Assembly (NCBI GenBank): GCA_963828185.1
Contig: CAWHDV010000008.1
Span: 62,001 to 126,000, forward strand
Reading direction: 5' to 3'
DNA length: 64,000 bases
DNA from: Rhodoblastus sp963828185
GTDB lineage: Bacteria > Pseudomonadota > Alphaproteobacteria > Rhizobiales > Beijerinckiaceae
In this document: positions 25,881 to 34,336 of the stretch, piece after piece
How the letters are laid out: each line of letters begins with the position of its first letter
How positions within the stretch are numbered: the first letter of the stretch is position 1
Notes under the pieces: generated by a model
What the model saw: only the letters and a program-made list of their open reading frames with translations
The model's database searches: none
What the model was told of the DNA's origin: nothing
Translations under genes and position numbers: made by a program

Positions 25881-26184
25881 TTGTTGCGACTGCGGTCAGG
25901 CGCCGATCAGCGAAAGCGCCCGCGTGATCAAACTTGCCGCCGACCCGATCCGTAAAACCTGACGGCCTATGCCGAGCGCGCGGGACAGCGGCGAGGCTAT
26001 TGGCCGTCGTCGGCGGAAATCAGTAGTGCAATCGTGCATCGCGACAGGGGCGAACAGGAGTCGTGATGTTGCGGGGCATTGTTACGTTTAAGCGCCGCAT
26101 GACATGCCGGAATGAAGCCGATTACGGAAGGTTGGTGGTGGGATTGCGCTGACTAAATAGCGACTTTACGGAAAATTCAGTTCG
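25881..26184. other. Non-coding gap holding a decayed copy of the pgeF 3' end
   Basis: No gene is recognised between the DUF2442 stop and the inverted repeat ahead of the orphan cassette. The stretch is GC-rich at first and turns AT-rich after about 26160. It contains the second copy of the pgeF 3' repeat. Confidence 0.5.
26093..26162 (+). repeat. Decayed second copy of the pgeF 3' end
   Basis: This 70-base segment aligns end to end with 24628-24698. It shares CGCCGCATGAC, an 18-base block and a final TAGCG, but one lost base breaks the reading frame, so it is not coding. It lies about 1.4 kb downstream of the intact copy, right where base composition changes. Confidence 0.75.
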
Positions 26185-26203
26185 CTAAAATACGATATTT
26201 TAG
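26185..26203. promoter_or_regulatory. 8-bp inverted repeat ahead of the AT-rich cassette
   Basis: CTAAAATA (26185-26192) and TATTTTAG (26196-26203) are perfect inverse complements around CGA. The site is 28 bases upstream of the ATG at 26231, a usual place for an operator or promoter-overlapping site. No T-run follows, so it is not a terminator. Confidence 0.5.
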
Positions 26204-26230
26204 GCGGAATAATTGAGACATGGCGCGCAA

Positions 26231-26425
26231 ATGTTTGATAAAGTACGAAACATTACACATGAAATCAAATGGAGCTACAGCATAGCGTTGATTTTATGCG
26301 GCATATATGTGTCGTATCTGCGTTTTCCCGAAGGCATTGATGCGTTGTCATTTTTATTTATCGTCTTTTTTATCCTATATTATATAGCCACAAATTTCTA
26401 TTACCTTATTAGGCGGAACGGTTAA
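26231..26425 (+). CDS. Small two-helix membrane protein, orphan
   Basis: I do not recognise this 64-residue protein. It has a short charged N-terminus (MFDKVRNITHEIKW) and two hydrophobic helices (about SIALILCGIYVSYL and FLFIVFFILYYIA). Base composition is unlike the neighbours: 23 G or C in the 60 bases at 26221-26280. I chose ATG 26231; a TTG at 26213 is also in frame. It is 3 bases upstream of the next gene and probably co-transcribed. Transfer from a low-GC donor is likely. Confidence 0.6.
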   Translation: MFDKVRNITHEIKWSYSIALILCGIYVSYLRFPEGIDALSFLFIVFFILYYIATNFYYLIRRNG

Positions 26426-26428
26426 TTC

Positions 26429-26797
26429 GTGTCTCTGGCTTTTTCTCCCGCTGTGTGCTGGCTGTTCTTTGCCACGCTCAAGCTAGTGGGCTTGGGGCCG
26501 GTTGACGTCTATCTATACAATCATCAGACTGAATATCTCAACGAAGTGTCGAGCGCGGGGCTCGGTTACAAGGAATGGGTTATTGAATGCGATAATGGGT
26601 GGGCGATCACTTCGGCGCCTAGGATTTCAATTGTCTATTCCAAAGACGACGATTTTATAAGCAGTTTCAATCAGGGGGACGGAGCATCAACTGGAACATT
26701 TAACGAGGCAAAAAAGATTAAAGGAGATTTTTATTATACCTATCAAAGGGATGGCGGCTGCGGTTCTGGTTCGAGCCAGTCCGATAAGGTGCGATGA
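26429..26797 (+). CDS. Orphan membrane-anchored protein
   Basis: This 122-residue protein is not recognised. It begins with a hydrophobic segment (about residues 8-24) that acts as a signal or anchor, followed by a soluble part with two cysteines (in VIECDNGW and GGCGSG) and many Tyr, Asp and Ser residues. The start is GTG 26429. Its AT-rich codon use matches the preceding small membrane protein, so the two came in together. A surface or periplasmic role is likely from topology only. Confidence 0.55.
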   Translation: MSLAFSPAVCWLFFATLKLVGLGPVDVYLYNHQTEYLNEVSSAGLGYKEWVIECDNGWAITSAPRISIVYSKDDDFISSFNQGDGASTGTFNEAKKIKGDFYYTYQRDGGCGSGSSQSDKVR

Positions 26798-26820
26798 CCC
26801 ACTGCGATGCAACCAGCTAC

Positions 26821-26853
26821 GGACGGCAGCGAGGCGGGGGCCGCGCTGCCGTC
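26821..26853. terminator. Strong hairpin between the orphan cassette and yqeY
   Basis: GACGGCAGCG (from 26822) pairs with CGCTGCCGTC (26844-26853) around a GC-rich loop. No T-tract follows on either strand, so it is a weak terminator candidate placed between convergent genes, or a transcript-end stabiliser. Confidence 0.4.
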
Positions 26854-26893
26854 TGCTCCTCTCCCGCCGAAGCAGGGGGACAGTTCGGCCGCC

Positions 26894-27346
26894 TCACCCC
26901 GCCAGCGCGGCCTTCACCAGTCCTGAGGCCTTGCCAAAGTCCATCTTGCCGGCGTGCTGGGCTTTCAAGACCGCGATCACCTTGCCCATGTCCTTGATCG
27001 ACGCCGCGCCGGTCTCGGCGATGGCGGTCTGAATCGCGGCCAAAACTTCGGCGTCGCTCATCGGTTGCGGCAGGAAGGTGGAAATGATGGCGATTTCCTC
27101 GCGCTCCTTCTCCGCCAGTTCGGGCCGGGCGTTCTGCGCGTAAATTTCCATCGATTCCTGGCGGCTCTTCACCAGTTTCTGCAACAGCGCCAGAATTTCC
27201 TCTTCGCCCATCTCCTTGCCGGAGGTGCGCGCCTCGATGTCGCGGTCTTTCAGCGCGGCGGTGATCATGCGGATGGTTTCGACGCGGCGCTTGTCGCCCG
27301 CCTTCATCGCGATTTTCAGTTCGGAGGTGAAATTTTCACGCAACAT
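26894..27346 (-). CDS. GatB/YqeY domain protein
   Basis: This 150-residue helical protein is of the YqeY family, similar to the tRNA-binding tail of GatB (RENFTSELKIAMKAGDK at the start, then FLPQPMSDAEV and VIAVLKAQHAGKMDFGKASGLVKAAL). The family is thought to act in tRNA or translation-linked quality control but is not well defined. I chose ATG 27346. It is divergent from carA, a classic alphaproteobacterial order near dnaG-rpoD. Confidence 0.9.
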   Translation of the reverse strand: MLRENFTSELKIAMKAGDKRRVETIRMITAALKDRDIEARTSGKEMGEEEILALLQKLVKSRQESMEIYAQNARPELAEKEREEIAIISTFLPQPMSDAEVLAAIQTAIAETGAASIKDMGKVIAVLKAQHAGKMDFGKASGLVKAALAG

Positions 27347-27497
27347 GCTGTGCTTCCCGTGCTTGGTGGCGCGTCCTGCTGGGCGCCGTCCGCTCGCTTT
27401 CACTTGCGCGCGGACAAAACCCCACTTAAATGCTGACGACCGCGAACGCCTTCCTCGAAGGCGGATGACTCGTGCGCAAATCTGTAGAGTGCCCAGA

Positions 27498-28688
27498 ATG
27501 CAGGATCAAGCCAAAGCCGCCGGATGGCAAAAACCCGTCGCAACCGCATTGCTCGTCATGGCCGACGGGACGGTGATCGAAGGCTTTGGCTTCGGCGCGC
27601 CGGGCAAGGCGGTCGGCGAGGTCTGCTTCAACACGGCGATGACCGGCTATGAGGAAATCCTCACCGACCCGTCCTACGCCGGGCAGATCGTAACCTTCAC
27701 CTTTCCCCATATCGGCAATGTCGGCGCCAATGACGAGGATATCGAGACGGTCGACTTTTCGCGCGTGTTCGGCGCGCGCGGCGTGATCGTCCAGGCGCCC
27801 GTGACCGAGCCGTCCAATTTTCGCGCGCAAAAGGGTTTTGACGCCTGGCTGAAAACGCGCGGCATCATCGGCCTGTGCGGGATCGACACCCGCGCGCTGA
27901 CCGCGCTGATCCGCGAAAAGGGCATGCCCAATGCGGTCATCGCTTATGACCCAGAGGGAAAATTCGATCTCGACGCGCTCAAGCTCGAGGCGGCGGGATG
28001 GCCGGGCATCGACGGGATGGACCTGGTTCCCGGCGTGACGGCGCAAAAGGGCTATGGCTGGAACGAGACGACCTGGCGGCTCGGCGAAGGTTTTGGAAAA
28101 CAGCAGGCGCCGCGGCTAAAAGTGGTCGCGCTGGATTTTGGCGTCAAGCGCAACATCCTGCGGTTGCTCGCGGAAGCCGGCTGCGACGTGAAGGTCGTGC
28201 CAGCCACCGCCAGCGCCGAGGAAATTCTGGCTGAAAAGCCAGATGGCGTGTTTCTGTCGAACGGTCCCGGCGATCCCGCGGAAACCGGCAAATACGCCGT
28301 GCCGACGATCCAGAAGATTCTCGAGGCGAAAATTCCGACTTTCGGCATTTGCCTCGGCCACCAGATGATGGCGCTGGCGGTCGGCGCCAGGACGACCAAG
28401 ATGCACCAGGGTCATCACGGCGCCAATCACCCGGTCCAGGATTTCACTACCCACAAGGTGGAGATCGTGTCGATGAACCACGGTTTCGCGGTCGATCCCG
28501 CCAGCTTGCCGGCCAATGCGGTAGAGACGCACAAATCGCTGTTTGACGGCTCGAACTGCGGCATCGCGCTGACCGACCGCCCGGCCTTCTCGGTGCAGCA
28601 CCATCCGGAAGCCTCGCCCGGCCCGCAGGATAGCCATTACTTGTTCGCGCGCTTTGTCGAGATGATGGAAAAGCACAAGGCGGCGTGA
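27498..28688 (+). CDS. carA: Carbamoyl-phosphate synthase small subunit
   Basis: CarA is the glutaminase subunit that feeds ammonia to CarB for carbamoyl phosphate (Arg and pyrimidine synthesis). The N-terminal CPSase domain (GYEEILTDPSYAGQIV, GLCGIDTRALT) and the class I glutamine amidotransferase domain with nucleophile Cys in FGICLGHQ and the His-Glu pair in HHPEASPG are intact. It has 396 residues from ATG 27498. carB is not in the neighbourhood. Confidence 0.97.
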   Translation: MQDQAKAAGWQKPVATALLVMADGTVIEGFGFGAPGKAVGEVCFNTAMTGYEEILTDPSYAGQIVTFTFPHIGNVGANDEDIETVDFSRVFGARGVIVQAPVTEPSNFRAQKGFDAWLKTRGIIGLCGIDTRALTALIREKGMPNAVIAYDPEGKFDLDALKLEAAGWPGIDGMDLVPGVTAQKGYGWNETTWRLGEGFGKQQAPRLKVVALDFGVKRNILRLLAEAGCDVKVVPATASAEEILAEKPDGVFLSNGPGDPAETGKYAVPTIQKILEAKIPTFGICLGHQMMALAVGARTTKMHQGHHGANHPVQDFTTHKVEIVSMNHGFAVDPASLPANAVETHKSLFDGSNCGIALTDRPAFSVQHHPEASPGPQDSHYLFARFVEMMEKHKAA

Positions 28689-28720
28689 GCCACGCGGCTC
28701 CGTCGCGCGCGCCGAACCGC

Positions 28721-29116
28721 CTACTGCTTGTCGTCCCAGAAATGCCAGAAGGCGTCCGAATGCTGGGGCTGGGCCTTCCAGCTCAGTAATTCGCCCGCCG
28801 AAATGAGCGCGACCGCGCCGCCCACCAGAAGATGGGCGATGACCGCGCGCCGGTCGCCGCCAAACCGGAGGAAGAACGGCGCCGCTGCCGTCAGCACGCC
28901 AAGCGCTGCGTCAATTTCGCGGAAGGCGCGGGTATAATCGCTGAAGGTGGAGATGACGCAACCCAATATGGCCAAGCCGGCGACGAGGCTCGTGGCCGTC
29001 GCGTCGCCATCGGAAGAATAGCCGAGCAGCCAGGGCGCGGCGATCAGCGCCAGCGCGAGAATGAATACCACGCCGTCGAGACGCGTCCGCGCGGCCGATA
29101 ATGTCTGGTCCGACAT
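28721..29116 (-). CDS. Four-helix membrane protein with SPW-like repeats
   Basis: This 131-residue protein has four hydrophobic helices in two repeats; the first has APWLLGY, near the SPW motif (PF03779). I chose ATG 29116 (MSDQTLSAART); the frame runs to 29212. No role is known. It is convergent with carA. Confidence 0.7.
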   Translation of the reverse strand: MSDQTLSAARTRLDGVVFILALALIAAPWLLGYSSDGDATATSLVAGLAILGCVISTFSDYTRAFREIDAALGVLTAAAPFFLRFGGDRRAVIAHLLVGGAVALISAGELLSWKAQPQHSDAFWHFWDDKQ

Positions 29117-29253
29117 TGCTAACCTCCCCAAGTTTTCGCCCAGAAGCTTCGCCTGATCCGCGCCTGCGGCTGATATCGCCATTGTCGGCGTCGGGTTATT
29201 GCGAACAACCATATTTTATCGTCGGAACGATGGCGGGGCTTGGCCGCGTCGAA

Positions 29254-30057
29254 TTACCTTGCCTGGAATTGCGCCAGAACCTCCGGCGGCATGGCCGAGC
29301 AATTTTCGCGTGTGGGGAAGCTTTTCGCCCGCACGTCGGCGAGATATTTCGCGCTCGCCTGGCGCATGGTCTCGCCGACTTCGGCGTAGCGGCGGTTATG
29401 GCGGAAATTCCGCTCGCCGTAGCCGAGCACGTCCGGGAACACCAGCACCTGGCCGTCGGTAGCCGGTCCCGCGCCGATGCCGATGGTCGGCGCCTTGATC
29501 GCCTTGGTGATCGCCTCGGCCAGCTCCAGCGGCGCCAGCTCCACCACCAGCATGAATACGCCGGCCTCGTCCATGATTTTGGCGTCGGCCAGGATTTTTG
29601 ACGCCTCGGCGAGGGTCTTGCCATGCACCCGTCTTTCGCCGGTCTGCGGCTCATAGCCGAGATGGCCGCAAACGGGGATGCCGGCGGCGGTCAGCGCGCC
29701 AACCAGTTCGGGATGCGCGCCCTCGAATTTCACCGCGTCGGCGCCCGCCTGCTGCAGGATCGCGGCGCTGGCGAGCGCCTGTTCGGGCGTATCGTAAGTG
29801 GCGAAGGGCAGGTCGCTGATGATGAAAGTGTCGGGCGCGCCGCGCCGCACGGCCCGCGTGTGGTGCGCCATGTCGGCGAGCGTCACTTCACGCTCGCTGG
29901 CGTAGCCCAGCATGTTCACGCCGACGCTGTCGCCGACGAGGATCACGTCGATGTCGGCCGCTTCCTGCGCCCGCGCCTGCGGCGCGTCATAGGCGGTGAG
30001 CATGGCGATTTTTTCGCCCCCGCGCTTCATCTCGTTAAATCTGGCAAGAACGCGCAT
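29254..30057 (-). CDS. panB: 3-methyl-2-oxobutanoate hydroxymethyltransferase
   Basis: PanB makes ketopantoate from 2-oxoisovalerate and 5,10-methylene-THF, the first committed step to pantothenate. The blocks AMLTAYDAPQARAQEAADIDVILVGDS in outline, HTRAVRRGAP, KFEGAHPELV and IGAGPATDGQVLVFPDVLG, including the metal-binding residues, are present. Length 267 residues is typical. panC is not adjacent. It is divergent from dnaG. Confidence 0.96.
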   Translation of the reverse strand: MRVLARFNEMKRGGEKIAMLTAYDAPQARAQEAADIDVILVGDSVGVNMLGYASEREVTLADMAHHTRAVRRGAPDTFIISDLPFATYDTPEQALASAAILQQAGADAVKFEGAHPELVGALTAAGIPVCGHLGYEPQTGERRVHGKTLAEASKILADAKIMDEAGVFMLVVELAPLELAEAITKAIKAPTIGIGAGPATDGQVLVFPDVLGYGERNFRHNRRYAEVGETMRQASAKYLADVRAKSFPTRENCSAMPPEVLAQFQAR

Positions 30058-30243
30058 GCGAAAAGTCTCTGGAAAATGACGGCGGCTCTCTCTAACGCGG
30101 CCGGGCAGAGGCGTCCATCATGCGGCGCAACAGCCTTTCCTCGCCGAGAAACCTGTGGATAGCGGCGACAAACCCCGGCGCCGGATTGCCTTCGCCCGAT
30201 TGCCTCCCCACTTCTGACAAACACTCTTGCGCGCTTGGAAGAC

Positions 30244-32157
30244 ATGAAATTTCCCCCGTCCTTTCTCGATGAGATCCGGGCGCGGCTTCCCGTGTCGGAA
30301 GTCGTGGGGCAAAGCGTCAAGCTCAGGAAGCAGGGCCGCGAATGGATCGGCCTGTCGCCATTCAACGCGGAAAAGTCGCCGTCCTTCACGGTCAATGACC
30401 AGAAGGGTTTTTACCATGACTTCTCCTCCGGCAAGCATGGCGACGTCTTCAGTTTCGTCATGGAGACGACGGGCCTGGGCTTTCCCGACGCGGTGGAAAA
30501 ACTCGCGGGCATGGCTGGCGTGCCCATGCCGGTGGCGACGCCCGAAGCCGCCGCCGTGGAACGACGGCGCGCCACGACCTATGAGGCGCTGGAGCTGGCG
30601 ACGGCGTTTTTCGAGCAGCAGTTGCGCGGCCCCGCCGGCGCCAAGGCGCGGGCCTATCTGACCGAGCGCGGCCTTGGCCACGAGGCGCGGGAAAAATTCC
30701 GCATCGGCTATGCGCCGCCCGATCGTTACGCCCTGCGCGATGCGCTCGCCGCCAAGGGATGTTCGGCCGAGACCATGATCGAGGCCGGGCTTCTCACCCA
30801 CGGCCCTGAAATCGCCGTGCCCTATGATTTTTTCCGCGACCGGCTGATGTTTCCGATCGGCGACCGCACCGGCCGGCCGATCGCCTTCGGCGGCCGGGCG
30901 CTCGCGCGCGACGTTCAGCCGAAATACAAGAATTCGCCGGAAACGCCGCTGTTTCACAAGGGATCGAACCTCTACAACCTGCATAACGCCCGAAAAAGCG
31001 CGCATGAGCGCGGAACCGTCGTCGCCGTCGAGGGCTATGTCGACGTCATCGCCATGACCATGGCCGGCCACGCCAACGTCGTCGCCGGCCTTGGCACGGC
31101 TTTGACGCCCGACCAGTGCGAATTGCTGTGGAAAATGGCCGAGGAGCCGATCCTGTGTTTCGACGGCGACAAAGCCGGCCGCAAGGCGGCGTTCCGCGCC
31201 GTGGACACGGCCTTGCCGCTGATCGGGGCGGGCAAGAGCCTGCGCTTCGCGCTGCTGCCGGAAGGCCAGGACCCCGACGATCTCGCGCGTTCGGGCGGCG
31301 GCGCGGCGATCCAGTCCGTGCTGGAGGCGAGCAAGCCGCTGGTCGAGATCCTGTTTTTGCGCGAGGCCGAGGCGCAGCCGCTCGATACGCCAGAGCGCCG
31401 CGCGGCGCTCGAGCGGCGCCTGCGCGACGCCGCGGGGCTGATCCGCGACGAAGTGCTGCGCCGGCATTATTTTGACGATTTTCGCGAAAGATTGGCCAAT
31501 CTGTTCGGGCGGTCGCGGCAGGCTGCGCCCAATCGCGGCGCTTTCCGGCAGGACGGACGCTTCCGCCGCGATGCGGGAGTTTTTGGCAATTCTTCGCGCG
31601 GGCCGCTGGCGCCGAGTTCCGCCCTGCTGCAATCGAACCTCTTCGCCGCGCGAAAAGAGACGCCGGCGGCGCGCGAATCCCTCGTGCTGGCGCTGCTGCT
31701 CAACCATCCCGGCTTGATCGCCCGGCATTCCGAAGATATCGCCCGGCTCGAGTTTTCGGGCGCAAGCGCCGGCCGTCTGCGCGATGCGCTGCTGGGTCTG
31801 GAAGAGCCGGACCTGGCGCCGCACGATTTGCGCGAAAAACTTGTTTCTCGTGGATTCGAGGGTTTTTTGACGATTCTCGAGGGCAATGCCACAATTTGGA
31901 CACTTTGGTGCGTAAGGCCCGAGGCGCACGAAAACGACGCGGACGAGGTTTTGCGGCAGGCCTTGGCCTTGCATCACAAACAGCGGGCGTTAAATAGGGA
32001 ATTGCGGCTGGCCGAGACGGTTCTGGCGGAAGAACCGTCCGAGGCGAATTTTGCCGTGCTTGCAGATATAAGGGCGCAATTGTCGGCATTGGAAGGCGTG
32101 GAAGCGACGATCGAAGGCTTTGGCGCTCATTCCGGTCGGGAAGACAAGTCTGTTTGA
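30244..32157 (+). CDS. dnaG: DNA primase, zinc ligands replaced
   Basis: DnaG makes RNA primers at the fork. The TOPRIM core shows EGYVDVIAMTMAG and FDGDKAGRKA. The N-terminal CHC2 zinc ribbon keeps its fold (EWIGLSPFNAEKSPSF, then KGFYHDFSSGKHGD) but all four ligands are changed: Ser38, Asn41, Asp59 and Ser62 stand where Cys, His, Cys and Cys are usual. I have seen the same replacement in other alphaproteobacterial primases, so it is probably lineage-wide. The ATG at 30244 follows a TTG (30235) three codons upstream. The C-terminal helicase-binding region is present (637 residues in all). Confidence 0.95.
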   Translation: MKFPPSFLDEIRARLPVSEVVGQSVKLRKQGREWIGLSPFNAEKSPSFTVNDQKGFYHDFSSGKHGDVFSFVMETTGLGFPDAVEKLAGMAGVPMPVATPEAAAVERRRATTYEALELATAFFEQQLRGPAGAKARAYLTERGLGHEAREKFRIGYAPPDRYALRDALAAKGCSAETMIEAGLLTHGPEIAVPYDFFRDRLMFPIGDRTGRPIAFGGRALARDVQPKYKNSPETPLFHKGSNLYNLHNARKSAHERGTVVAVEGYVDVIAMTMAGHANVVAGLGTALTPDQCELLWKMAEEPILCFDGDKAGRKAAFRAVDTALPLIGAGKSLRFALLPEGQDPDDLARSGGGAAIQSVLEASKPLVEILFLREAEAQPLDTPERRAALERRLRDAAGLIRDEVLRRHYFDDFRERLANLFGRSRQAAPNRGAFRQDGRFRRDAGVFGNSSRGPLAPSSALLQSNLFAARKETPAARESLVLALLLNHPGLIARHSEDIARLEFSGASAGRLRDALLGLEEPDLAPHDLREKLVSRGFEGFLTILEGNATIWTLWCVRPEAHENDADEVLRQALALHHKQRALNRELRLAETVLAEEPSEANFAVLADIRAQLSALEGVEATIEGFGAHSGREDKSV

Positions 32158-32225
32158 CGGTGGGTCGCATGGGCGTTCCGCCGCTTCATGGTTAAGCGAG
32201 TATTAGAAATTTTCCGGTCAGGGTG

Positions 32226-32259
32226 CGGCGATTCGCGGAAGCGCCGGCGATTCGCGGAA
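32226..32259 (+). repeat. Direct repeat just upstream of rpoD
   Basis: CGGCGATTCGCGGAA occurs at 32226-32240 and again at 32245-32259, with four bases between. It ends 22 bases ahead of the rpoD ATG, in the leader. Confidence 0.8.
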
Positions 32260-32281
32260 AAATTTGCGGTTTGGAGTGGAC

Positions 32282-34294
32282 ATGGCGAAAAAAGACGACG
32301 CGAAGCCGGAAGGCGAGGCTGGAGTGGTCGAGGCCACGGACAGCCCGTTGCTGGATCTGTCCGACGCCGCCGTCAAGCGCATGATGAAGCTCGCCAAAAA
32401 GCGGGGCTTTGTCACTTATGCCGAATTGAACGCCGTTCTGCCGTCGGAGGAAGTCACCTCCGACCAGATCGAGGACGTTTATGCCGTCTTGAACGAAATG
32501 GGCATCAACGTCGTCGAGGCGGAAGAGACCGATGAGGCCGAGGAAGAGGCCGCCCCTGAGGAAGAAGAGGCCGAGGGCGGCGAACTGACCGAAGCGCCCG
32601 CCGCCAAGGCGGTTGCGACGCGCACCTCCGAGCCGACCGACCGCACCGACGATCCCGTGCGCATGTACCTGCGCGAGATGGGCTCGGTCGAGCTGCTGTC
32701 GCGCGAGGGCGAAATCGCCATCGCCAAGCGCATCGAGGCCGGCCGCGAGGCGATGATCGCCGGCCTGTGCGAAAGCCCGCTGACCTTCCAGGCCATCATC
32801 ATCTGGCGCGACGAACTGGTCGAGAACAAGGTGCTGCTGCGCGAGATCATCGATCTCGAGGCGACCTATGCCGGCCCCGACAGCAAGAACGGGGTCAAGG
32901 AAGAGGGCGCCGAGCCGGAAGCCGAAGCCGAGGCGCCGTCCACCGCGCCGCGTAATCCGCCCGCCGGGCTCGACGAGCCGCCGGTCGCCGAGGACGCCTT
33001 CGAGGACGAGGACGACATGGAAAATTCCGTGTCGCTCTCCGCCATGGAGACCGAGCTTAAGCCGAAGGTGCTGGAAACCTTCGACCGCGTCGCCGACGCT
33101 TACAAGAAGCTGCGCCGCCTGCAGGACCAGAACGTCGAGAACAAGCTCAAGAACGAGGCGCTGACGCCGGCCCAGGAGCGCAAATACAAGACCCTCAAAA
33201 AAGAGATCGTCGCCGACGTAAAATCGCTGTCGCTCAACCAGAACCGCATCGACGCTCTGGTCGAGCAGCTCTACGACATCAATCGTCGGCTGATCGGCCT
33301 CGAGACCAAGCTTTTGCGCCTGGCGGAAGGCTTTGGCGTGGGCCGCGAAGATTTCTTGAAGAATTACCACGGCTCGGAACTTGATCCGAAGTGGCTGCTG
33401 CGCGTGTCAAAACTCGGCGCGCGCGGCTGGAAGGAATTCGTCGCCAACGCCAAGGACGATATTCACGAATTCCGCGGCGACATCCATGCGCTGGCGACGG
33501 AAACCGGGCTGGAAATCCTGGAATTCAGAAAAATCGTCCATATGGTGCAGAAAGGCGAGCGCGAGGCGCGGCAGGCCAAGAAGGAAATGGTCGAGGCCAA
33601 CCTGCGCCTGGTGATTTCCATCGCCAAGAAATACACCAATCGCGGCCTGCAGTTCCTCGACCTGATCCAGGAAGGCAACATCGGCCTGATGAAGGCGGTG
33701 GACAAGTTCGAATACCGTCGCGGCTATAAATTCTCGACCTACGCGACCTGGTGGATCCGGCAGGCCATCACCCGGTCGATCGCCGATCAGGCAAGAACCA
33801 TCCGCATTCCCGTGCACATGATCGAGACGATCAACAAGATCGTGCGCACCTCGCGGCAGATGCTGCATGAGATCGGCCGCGAGCCGACGCCGGAGGAACT
33901 GGCGGAAAAGCTCGCCATGCCCCTGGAAAAAGTGCGCAAGGTGTTGAAGATCGCCAAGGAGCCGATTTCGTTGGAGACGCCGATCGGCGACGAAGAGGAT
34001 TCGCATCTCGGCGATTTCATCGAGGACAAAAACGCCATCCTGCCGATCGACGCGGCGATCCAGTCGAACCTGCGCGAGACGACCACGCGCGTGCTGGCCT
34101 CGCTCACGCCGCGCGAAGAACGCGTGCTGCGCATGCGCTTCGGCATCGGCATGAACACCGACCACACGCTGGAGGAGGTCGGGCAACAATTCTCCGTCAC
34201 GCGCGAAAGAATCCGGCAGATCGAGGCGAAGGCGCTGCGAAAGCTCAAGCACCCGAGCCGCAGCCGCAAGCTGCGGTCGTTCCTGGATAATTAA
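32282..34294 (+). CDS. rpoD: RNA polymerase sigma factor RpoD
   Basis: This is the housekeeping sigma-70. Region 1.1 at the N-terminus is followed by a long acidic non-conserved insert (for example DEAEEEAAPEEEEAEGG). Regions 2 and 3 show VEANLRLVISIAKKYTNRGLQFLDLIQEG in outline, STYATWWIRQAITRSIADQ and RIPVHMIETINKI. Region 4 has SVTRERIRQIEAKALRKLKHP. At 670 residues from ATG 32282 (MAKKDD) it is normal; GTG 32264 is six codons upstream in frame. It follows dnaG by 124 bases, the conserved dnaG-rpoD pair. Confidence 0.97.
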   Translation: MAKKDDAKPEGEAGVVEATDSPLLDLSDAAVKRMMKLAKKRGFVTYAELNAVLPSEEVTSDQIEDVYAVLNEMGINVVEAEETDEAEEEAAPEEEEAEGGELTEAPAAKAVATRTSEPTDRTDDPVRMYLREMGSVELLSREGEIAIAKRIEAGREAMIAGLCESPLTFQAIIIWRDELVENKVLLREIIDLEATYAGPDSKNGVKEEGAEPEAEAEAPSTAPRNPPAGLDEPPVAEDAFEDEDDMENSVSLSAMETELKPKVLETFDRVADAYKKLRRLQDQNVENKLKNEALTPAQERKYKTLKKEIVADVKSLSLNQNRIDALVEQLYDINRRLIGLETKLLRLAEGFGVGREDFLKNYHGSELDPKWLLRVSKLGARGWKEFVANAKDDIHEFRGDIHALATETGLEILEFRKIVHMVQKGEREARQAKKEMVEANLRLVISIAKKYTNRGLQFLDLIQEGNIGLMKAVDKFEYRRGYKFSTYATWWIRQAITRSIADQARTIRIPVHMIETINKIVRTSRQMLHEIGREPTPEELAEKLAMPLEKVRKVLKIAKEPISLETPIGDEEDSHLGDFIEDKNAILPIDAAIQSNLRETTTRVLASLTPREERVLRMRFGIGMNTDHTLEEVGQQFSVTRERIRQIEAKALRKLKHPSRSRKLRSFLDN

Positions 34295-34301
34295 TTTCTT
34301 C

Positions 34302-34332
34302 AAAGCCCGCGACATGATCGCGGGCTTTGTTT
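34302..34332 (+). terminator. Terminator after rpoD
   Basis: AAAGCCCGCG (34302-34311) and CGCGGGCTTT (34319-34328) form a perfect 10-bp stem with a 7-base loop, followed by GTTTG. It lies between convergent rpoD and the DUF4153 gene. Confidence 0.9.
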
Positions 34333-34336
34333 GGCG

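Noticed and set aside
30118..31977. 619-codon minus-strand frame opposite dnaG
   Set aside because: The primase is certain on the plus strand; the antisense frame has no motif.
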